Below, in pieces: positions 33,407-38,915 of a stretch of 38,915 nt of DNA (position 1 is its first letter; every line of letters begins with the position of its first letter). The notes below the pieces were generated by a model. That model was not told the origin of the DNA. It worked only from the letters and a program-made list of their open reading frames with translations, and made no database searches. Origin of the DNA: Lachnoclostridium sp. UBA2905 (GTDB lineage: Bacteria > Bacillota > Clostridia > Lachnospirales > Lachnospiraceae); the NCBI GenBank assembly GCA_002349525.1, contig DEDL01000018.1, positions 116,988 to 155,902 of the forward strand, read 5' to 3'. The position numbers and the translations under genes are program-made.

Positions 33407-34228
33407 TTGGGGAAAAAGGTAGATATTACATTTTACAATCATTATGACAGGGATATTCCGGAGGAATTTGATAATTATAAGATCCTTGTAATGTCAGATC
33501 TTCATAGCAATGAGATTGATAAGGATAATGAAGCTATTATAAAAGCAGTCAATGAAACAGAACCTGATGCAGTGTTTATTGCTGGAGATATGTTTTCTGA
33601 TAATGCGAAAAATATGGATGTAACCTACAGATTAATTGAAAAGCTTGCACAGTCATATGAGATTTATTATGGGTGTGGTAATCATGAGCTGAAGCTTGGA
33701 CTTAATGAGCGAACAAGAAGAAGATATCAGGACTACAGAAGAAAATTAAGACATGCAGGCGTTCATTATTTGAATAATAAGTCAGAATATATTGTAAAGG
33801 GCAATGGAAGAATTAAGGTTACGAGCCTTAATATTGCAAGAAAGTATTTTACTAAAATATGGAACAAAAAAAGAATGCCTGAGAACTATATTGAAGGATG
33901 TGTAGGTTCGGCCGGGAATGATTATAATATTCTGATTGCACATAATCCGGTATATTTTAATAATTATGCCAGGTGGGGAGCTGATATAGTATTATCCGGT
34001 CATATTCATGGCGGCATGATTGTACTTCCTTTTATAGGAGGTATTATATCTCCATCATTTGAACTGTTTCCACATTATGATTTTGGCAGATTTACTGCAT
34101 ATCCGGACAATAATAAAAAAAGTATATTATATCTTACAAGGGGGCTTGGTTCCCATACTATACCAGTCAGGATTAATAATAAACCTGAAATTATGCTTAT
34201 TATACTAAAAAAAGATACTTGCACTTAA
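33407..34228 (+). CDS. calcineurin-like metallophosphoesterase (YkuE-like)
   Basis: The 273-aa protein carries all the dinuclear-metal motifs in order: SDLHSN (about residue 30), GDMFSDN, GNHEL, AHNP and SGHIHGG. The start is TTG 33407, with AGAGGTG 6 nt upstream; a GTG at 33398 overlaps that site. Unlike many YkuE relatives, it has no N-terminal membrane segment or signal peptide, so it is probably cytosolic or peripheral. The family hydrolyses phosphodiesters, including lipid pyrophosphates and nucleotides. It is followed by the scpA promoter. Confidence 0.88.
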   Translation: MGKKVDITFYNHYDRDIPEEFDNYKILVMSDLHSNEIDKDNEAIIKAVNETEPDAVFIAGDMFSDNAKNMDVTYRLIEKLAQSYEIYYGCGNHELKLGLNERTRRRYQDYRRKLRHAGVHYLNNKSEYIVKGNGRIKVTSLNIARKYFTKIWNKKRMPENYIEGCVGSAGNDYNILIAHNPVYFNNYARWGADIVLSGHIHGGMIVLPFIGGIISPSFELFPHYDFGRFTAYPDNNKKSILYLTRGLGSHTIPVRINNKPEIMLIILKKDTCT

Positions 34229-34230
34229 AC

Positions 34231-34259
34231 TTGCAAAAAAGCTCTTATCTTATTATAAT
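34231..34259 (+). promoter_or_regulatory. sigma-A promoter of scpAB
   Basis: TTGCAA (34231-34236) and TATAAT (34254-34259), 17 bp apart, begin 3 nt after the phosphoesterase stop. Start would be near 34266, with a 64-nt leader. Confidence 0.75.
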
Positions 34260-34329
34260 ATTATGGCGCGTTTAATGATATTCAGGCAGATGTACTTTTG
34301 AAATTCGTGCCAAGAAAGGTGATCTTAAC

Positions 34330-35094
34330 ATGGGAATTCCTGTAAAGCTTGAGGTGTTTGAGGGTCCACTTGACCTTTTACTTCATTTGATTGAGAAAAA
34401 TAAAATAGATATATACGATATTCCTATAGTTACGATTACTGACCAGTACCTGGAATATATTGAAGCAATGCATTCAGAAGATATTGATACATTGAGCGAA
34501 TTTCTTGTAATGGCTGCAACACTTATAAAGATTAAATCTAAAATGCTGCTGCCACCTGATGAACCAGAGGAATCCATGGAAGAAACTGAGGATCCAAGAA
34601 AAGAACTTGTAGAGAGACTTTTAGAATATAAATTATACAAATATGCATCACTTGAACTTAAGGATAAGCATACAGAAGCGGCAAGAGTATTATTTAAGGG
34701 GCAGGATCTGCCTGAGGAAGTATCTGACTGGGAAGAGGAAATTGACACAGGTGAACTTCTTGATGGTATTACAATGAGAAAGCTTCAGGACATTTTTGAA
34801 ATGGTTATAAAGCGTCGTGAGGATAAGGTTGACCCTATAAGAAGTAAGTTTGGAAAAATTGAAAAGGAAGAAGTCAGTCTTGAAGACAGAATTGCATCTA
34901 TTAAGGATTATGCAGCAAGAGAAAAGCATTTTTCTTTTACAAGGCTTCTTGAAAAGGGTGGCTCAAAAACATACATAATAGTATCATTTTTAGCTATACT
35001 TGAACTTATGAAAACAGGTGTGCTTGTTATCAGTCAGGAGCAGCCGTTTGATGATATAATTATAACTTGCAAAGAGAACAAACAGGGGGATTAG
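34330..35094 (+). CDS. scpA: segregation and condensation protein A
   Basis: ScpA is the kleisin subunit that bridges the heads of the Smc dimer to drive chromosome compaction and segregation. The 254-aa protein starts with the diagnostic PVKLEVFEGPLDLLLHLIEK and continues NKIDIYDIPIVTITDQYLEY, with a winged-helix C-terminus (TRLLEKGGSKTYIIVSFLAI). The middle is acidic (PPDEPEESMEETEDP). AAAGGTG at 34316-34322 is the ribosome site. scpB follows after 1 nt, the usual arrangement. Confidence 0.96.
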   Translation: MGIPVKLEVFEGPLDLLLHLIEKNKIDIYDIPIVTITDQYLEYIEAMHSEDIDTLSEFLVMAATLIKIKSKMLLPPDEPEESMEETEDPRKELVERLLEYKLYKYASLELKDKHTEAARVLFKGQDLPEEVSDWEEEIDTGELLDGITMRKLQDIFEMVIKRREDKVDPIRSKFGKIEKEEVSLEDRIASIKDYAAREKHFSFTRLLEKGGSKTYIIVSFLAILELMKTGVLVISQEQPFDDIIITCKENKQGD

Positions 35095-35095
35095 T

Positions 35096-35851
35096 ATGAT
35101 CGGGGAAGAGATGACTGATCAGGTGAAATCTGATGAAGATATAATAGAAGAAATACTGGAAAACAGAGAAGCAGAGATAGATGCTGTAAAGTATGAAACA
35201 GGTGCGGAAGAAATCATGGAAAAAGATAGCAGCAGCGAGGGTGATGAAGCTGAGGATGCGCCTGATAACAGAAGCAGGGAAGAGCTTTATGCTGCTACTG
35301 AAGCTATATTATTTTCAATGGGAGATGCAGTAGAGCTTGTTCATCTGGCACAGGCACTTTCTTTGTCAAGAGATGACACAAAGGAACTTCTTTCTGAAAT
35401 GATGGAAGATTATAAAAAAGCTGAAAGAGGTATTCAGATTATAGAGCTTGAAGGTGCTTATCAGCTTTGCACCAAGAAGGAAATGTATGACTATCTTGTA
35501 AAGATTGCTCATGTGCCAAAGCCTAAGGAGCTTACTGACGTAATGTTGGAAACTCTTTCAATAATTGCCTACAAGCAGCCGGTAACAAAACTTGAGATTG
35601 AGAAAATTCGTGGAATCAAATCAGATCATACGGTTAATAAGCTTGTGGAATATAATCTTGTATGTGAAGTTGGTAGAAAGGATGCCCCCGGACGTCCTAT
35701 ATTATTTGCCACCACTGAGGAGTTTTTAAGAAGCTTTGGAATTGAATCCACAAATGAGCTTCCGGAACTTGATAGTGACATTATCGAGGAGTTTAAGGAA
35801 GAAGCTGAACATGAGGTTGCAGAAAGCGTACAGTTAAAGCTTGACATCTGA
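35096..35851 (+). CDS. scpB: segregation and condensation protein B
   Basis: ScpB binds ScpA as a dimer within the Smc complex. The 251-aa protein is longer than usual (about 190-200 aa) because of an acidic N-terminal extension (residues 1-58, rich in Glu and Asp). The conserved winged-helix part starts at about 62 (ELYAATEAILFSMGDAVELV) and includes LETLSIIAYKQPVTKLEIEKIRG-type sequence and GRKDAPGRPILFATTEEFL. GGGGG at 35086-35090 serves ATG 35096; an internal ATG at 35111 is possible. It ends the scpAB transcript; no terminator is seen before the gltB promoter. Confidence 0.94.
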   Translation: MIGEEMTDQVKSDEDIIEEILENREAEIDAVKYETGAEEIMEKDSSSEGDEAEDAPDNRSREELYAATEAILFSMGDAVELVHLAQALSLSRDDTKELLSEMMEDYKKAERGIQIIELEGAYQLCTKKEMYDYLVKIAHVPKPKELTDVMLETLSIIAYKQPVTKLEIEKIRGIKSDHTVNKLVEYNLVCEVGRKDAPGRPILFATTEEFLRSFGIESTNELPELDSDIIEEFKEEAEHEVAESVQLKLDI

Positions 35852-35896
35852 TTAATTATTAATTAAATACTAAATATTAGTTTATAAAAATTTTAC

Positions 35897-35935
35897 TTGT
35901 CATACTAAAGTAGCTTGTTTATAATATCAAACAAG
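35897..35935 (+). promoter_or_regulatory. gltB promoter with overlapping inverted repeat
   Basis: TTGTCA (35897-35902) and TATAAT (35920-35925) are 17 bp apart, with a start near 35932. CTTGTTT (35914-35920) and AAACAAG (35929-35935) form a 7-bp inverted repeat around the -10, an operator-like position. Confidence 0.72.
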
Positions 35936-35952
35936 TAAATAATTATTATTTC

Positions 35953-35968
35953 GTTTCAAAGAGGAAAC
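35953..35968 (+). promoter_or_regulatory. candidate ANTAR-type hexaloop hairpin (antiterminator)
   Basis: GTTTC (35953-35957), loop AAAGAG (35958-35963), GAAAC (35964-35968) is a 5-bp stem with a six-base loop having A at position 1 and G at 4, as in RNA sites of ANTAR antiterminator proteins. It shares bases 35960-35968 with the 5' arm of the next terminator, so only one can form. ANTAR sites normally come as two hairpins; I see only one. Confidence 0.4.
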
Positions 35969-36001
35969 TAACCGAATTCGGATAGTTTTCTCTTTTTTTT
36001 T
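35960..36001 (+). terminator. intrinsic terminator in the gltB leader
   Basis: AGAGGAAACTA (35960-35970) pairs with TAGTTTTCTCT (35983-35993) with one G-T wobble. The stem is extended by CCG (35972-35974) with CGG (35979-35981), and T residues run to 36001. It lies downstream of the gltB promoter and 75 nt before gltB, so it would stop most transcription unless countered. It could also end scpAB read-through. Confidence 0.85.
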
Positions 36002-36076
36002 ACCTCTGATAAAACGAATAATATTTATTTATACAAATGATCCAAAAACATTAGAATGGGAAATGGAGGCTGTATT

Positions 36077-38915
36077 ATGAATAGTGTAGAGGAAACGAAA
36101 AGACAAAACATCGGTTTGTATGATACTCGTTTCGAACATGATAACTGTGGTATTGGTGCTGTAGTTAACATTAAGGGAAAGAAAACTCACGAAACAGTAG
36201 AAAAGGCTCTTGAAATTGTATGCCGTCTTGAGCATCGTGCAGGAAAGGATGCTGAAGGAAAAACCGGTGATGGTGTTGGTATCATGCTTCAGGTAAGCCA
36301 TGATTTCTTCAAAAAGGAAGCTAAAAAGCTTAATATTGAACTTGGTGATGAAAGAGATTATGGTGTGGGTATGTTTTTCTTCCCACAGGATGAGTTTGCC
36401 AGAAGACAAGCCATGAAAATGTTTGAAACAATCGTAGAAAAAGAAGATATGAAGTTCCTTGGATGGAGAGTTGTTTCAACTTGTCCGGAGACTCTTGGTA
36501 AAAAAGCATTAGAATGTATGCCATATATTATGCAGGGATTCGTAAAACGTCCTGCTAAAGTAAATAAAGGACTTGATTTTGACAGAAAGCTTTATATTGC
36601 ACGTCGTGTTTTTGAACAAAGTAATGAAGATACTTACGTTGTATCACTTTCAAGCAGAACAATTGTTTATAAAGGAATGTTCCTTGTTTCTCAGTTACGT
36701 TCATTTTTTACAGACCTTCAGGACGAATCTTATAAATCAGCAATCGCAATTGTTCATTCCAGATTCAGTACAAATACAAATCCAAGCTGGCTTAGGGCCC
36801 ATCCAAACAGATTAATCGTCCATAATGGTGAGATTAATACAATTCGTGGTAACGTTGATAAAATGATTGCCCGTGAGGAAAATATGGAATCAGAGTATCT
36901 TAAGGGACAGCTTCATAAGGTGCTTCCAGTTGTTAATGCTGAGGGTTCCGATTCTGCAATGCTTGATAATACACTTGAATTCCTTGTAATGAACGGAATG
37001 GATCTTCCCCTTGCAGTTATGATTACTATTCCAGAGCCATGGATGAATAATAAAGGAATTCATCCTGCAAAGAAGGATTTCTATCAGTATTATGCAACTA
37101 TGATGGAACCATGGGATGGTCCTGCATCAATTCTTTTCAGTGATGGAGACCAGATGGGTGCAGTACTTGACAGAAACGGACTTCGTCCATCACGTTATTA
37201 TATAACATCAGATGATGAACTTATTCTTTCATCAGAGGTTGGTGTTTTACCAATACCAGAAGAAAAAATTATTAAAAAAGACAGATTGAGACCAGGAAAA
37301 ATGCTTCTTGTTGATACTGTTGAAGGAAGAATAAAAGATGATGATGAGATTAAAATGAAGTATGCTACCAAGCAGCCTTATGGTGAATGGTTAGACGGAA
37401 ATCTTGTTAATCTTAAGGATCTTCATATTCCAAACCATAAAGTAGAATCATACAGTATGGAGGATCGTTCAAGACTTCAGAAGGCCTTTGGATATACTTA
37501 TGAAGAACTTAAGAATACAATTCTTCCAATGGCTAAATCAGGTTCAGAACCAATTGGTGCTATGGGTATTGACAGACCACTTTCTGTACTTGACAAGCAG
37601 CCTGTAATGCTTTTCTCATATTTCAAACAGTTATTTGCCCAGGTTACTAATCCACCTATTGATGCGGTTAGAGAGAAAATTGTTACAGCAACTTCAGTTT
37701 ATATAGGAAAAGATGGAAACCTTCTTGAAGAGAAAGAAGATAACTGTAATGTACTTAGGGTAAATAATCCTATTCTTACAAGTACGGACCTTCTTAAAAT
37801 CAAGTATATGAAGAGAGAAGGCTTTAAGGTTGCAGTAATTCCTACAATATATTATAAGAATACATCCCTTGAAAAGGCTATTGACAGACTTTATCTCGAA
37901 GCAGACAGAGCTTACAAGGATGGGGTAAATATCATTATCCTTTCTGACAGGGGAGTAGATGAGAACCATGTTGCAATACCATCACTTCTTGCAGTTTCTG
38001 CAATGCAGCAGCATCTCGTTAAGACAAAGAAACGTACTTCAGTTGCCATGATTCTTGAAAGTGCTGAACCAAGAAGTGTTCATCATTTTGCTACTCTTCT
38101 TGGTTATGGTGCCTGCGCTATTAATCCATATCTTGCACAGGATTCAATTCATGAGCTTATAGATAAAAATCTTCTTGATAAAGACTATTATGCAGCTGTT
38201 GACGATTACAACAGAGGTATTCTTGAAGGAATTGTAAAAATTGCTTCTAAAATGGGTATTTCAACAATTCAGTCTTACCAGGGTTCAAAGATATTTGAAG
38301 CAATAGGACTTAGTAAAGAGCTTGTTGATAAATACTTTACTCATACAGTATCAAGAGTTGGCGGTATCGGAATAAAGGATATACAAAATCAGGTAGAAAT
38401 GCTTCATTCAAAGGCATTTGATCCATTAGGACTTGATTGTGATACAACACTTGACAGTGTTGGACTTCATAAGGTAAGAAGCGGTAAAGAGGAACATCTT
38501 TATAATCCACAGACAATTCATCTTTTACAGATGTCAACACGACTTGGTGATTATGATATGTTTAAACAGTATACATCACTTATTACAGATGAAGACAAGC
38601 ATGTACATTTAAGAAGCCAGTTCGATTTCAAATGGGCTAAAAAACCTATTCCAATTGATCAGGTTGAAAGTGTTGATGAAATTGTTAAGAGATTTAAGAC
38701 AGGTGCAATGTCATATGGTTCAATTTCTGAAGAAGCACATCAGTGTATGGCAATTGCAATGAATCATTTACATGGAAAATCAAACAGTGGTGAAGGTGGC
38801 GAAAGTGATGAAAGACTTGAAACTGCCGGAACAGAAAATGACAGATGTTCAGCAATTAAGCAGGTTGCATCAGGACGATTTGGCGTTACATCAAAATATC
38901 TTGTAAGTGCAAAAG
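36077..38915 (+). CDS. gltB: glutamate synthase, large subunit (3' end beyond the window)
   Basis: GltB makes two glutamates from glutamine and 2-oxoglutarate, the main ammonia-assimilation route with glutamine synthetase. About 946 codons are present of a gene that should exceed 1500. GGAGG at 36065-36069 supports ATG 36077. The N-terminal glutaminase (Ntn-type) domain has its catalytic Cys in HDNCGIGAV (residue about 24), after a short propeptide. Further motifs are ALVHSRFSTNTNPSW-like sequence near 36750-36785, the central domain, and the start of the FMN-binding synthase domain near the window's end (KSNSGEGGESDERL). The upstream terminator suggests control by antitermination. Confidence 0.95.
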   Translation, partial: MNSVEETKRQNIGLYDTRFEHDNCGIGAVVNIKGKKTHETVEKALEIVCRLEHRAGKDAEGKTGDGVGIMLQVSHDFFKKEAKKLNIELGDERDYGVGMFFFPQDEFARRQAMKMFETIVEKEDMKFLGWRVVSTCPETLGKKALECMPYIMQGFVKRPAKVNKGLDFDRKLYIARRVFEQSNEDTYVVSLSSRTIVYKGMFLVSQLRSFFTDLQDESYKSAIAIVHSRFSTNTNPSWLRAHPNRLIVHNGEINTIRGNVDKMIAREENMESEYLKGQLHKVLPVVNAEGSDSAMLDNTLEFLVMNGMDLPLAVMITIPEPWMNNKGIHPAKKDFYQYYATMMEPWDGPASILFSDGDQMGAVLDRNGLRPSRYYITSDDELILSSEVGVLPIPEEKIIKKDRLRPGKMLLVDTVEGRIKDDDEIKMKYATKQPYGEWLDGNLVNLKDLHIPNHKVESYSMEDRSRLQKAFGYTYEELKNTILPMAKSGSEPIGAMGIDRPLSVLDKQPVMLFSYFKQLFAQVTNPPIDAVREKIVTATSVYIGKDGNLLEEKEDNCNVLRVNNPILTSTDLLKIKYMKREGFKVAVIPTIYYKNTSLEKAIDRLYLEADRAYKDGVNIIILSDRGVDENHVAIPSLLAVSAMQQHLVKTKKRTSVAMILESAEPRSVHHFATLLGYGACAINPYLAQDSIHELIDKNLLDKDYYAAVDDYNRGILEGIVKIASKMGISTIQSYQGSKIFEAIGLSKELVDKYFTHTVSRVGGIGIKDIQNQVEMLHSKAFDPLGLDCDTTLDSVGLHKVRSGKEEHLYNPQTIHLLQMSTRLGDYDMFKQYTSLITDEDKHVHLRSQFDFKWAKKPIPIDQVESVDEIVKRFKTGAMSYGSISEEAHQCMAIAMNHLHGKSNSGEGGESDERLETAGTENDRCSAIKQVASGRFGVTSKYLVSAK

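Noticed and set aside
1..38915. CRISPR array, prophage, insertion sequence or tRNA gene
   Set aside because: No spaced identical repeats, transposase or phage genes, terminal repeats with duplications, or cloverleaf sequences were seen.

Overview
This 38.9-kb window looks like chromosomal DNA from a low-G+C, endospore-forming member of the Firmicutes, most likely the Clostridia family Lachnospiraceae. Four things point there: sporulation genes (spoIVA, yqfC, yqfD, a BofC-like gene), a class A RNase P RNA, core genes that read like Lachnospiraceae orthologues, and strong AT bias with consensus sigma-A promoters (TTGACA-N17-TATAAT) and AGGAGG-type ribosome sites. I see no phage, insertion sequence, CRISPR array or tRNA. 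It is mostly housekeeping sequence, and its novelty lies in gene fusions and untranslated leaders.

Layout. 1-374: the 3' part of rnpB, then a degenerate TTGTATATA array. 375-4780: a fused HD-hydrolase/M29-aminopeptidase gene, purE, and a convergent D,D-carboxypeptidase. 4920-7909: spoIVA and a secreted SH3-NlpC/P60 hydrolase behind a WalR-type box. 7995-13037: a membrane-anchored MutS-like ATPase, a BofC-like protein and two flavoproteins. 13081-15991: a proline operon (proB, DUF896, 5-formyl-THF cyclo-ligase, proA). 16063-19042: alaS and rpsU, the latter with a structured leader. 19122-22179: yqfC-yqfD-phoH-ybeY. 22213-25040: a YerB-like lipoprotein and a SpoVB/MurJ-type flippase. 25206-27476 (minus strand): tyrS and a zinc-ribbon membrane protein. 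27679-31496: the TIGR03960/TIGR03936 radical-SAM pair with RNase G. 31508-34228: an iron alcohol dehydrogenase facing a TraX-family protein and a phosphoesterase. 34330-35851: scpA-scpB. 36077-end: gltB, cut by the window edge, behind a leader that looks like a terminator/antiterminator switch.

How the genes work together. Several neighbours share a process: spore coat and engulfment (spoIVA, yqfCD), cell-wall remodelling (D,D-carboxypeptidase, NlpC/P60, SpoVB/MurJ), translation and RNA maturation (rnpB, alaS, rpsU, ybeY, tyrS, RNase G), proline and glutamate metabolism (proB, proA, gltB) and chromosome condensation (scpAB). The points most worth a second look are the gltB leader, the rpsU leader, the HD-M29 fusion, the WalR box before the NlpC/P60 gene, and the face-to-face promoters between the alcohol dehydrogenase and TraX genes. 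All functional calls come from reading the sequence and from family knowledge; no database search was run.
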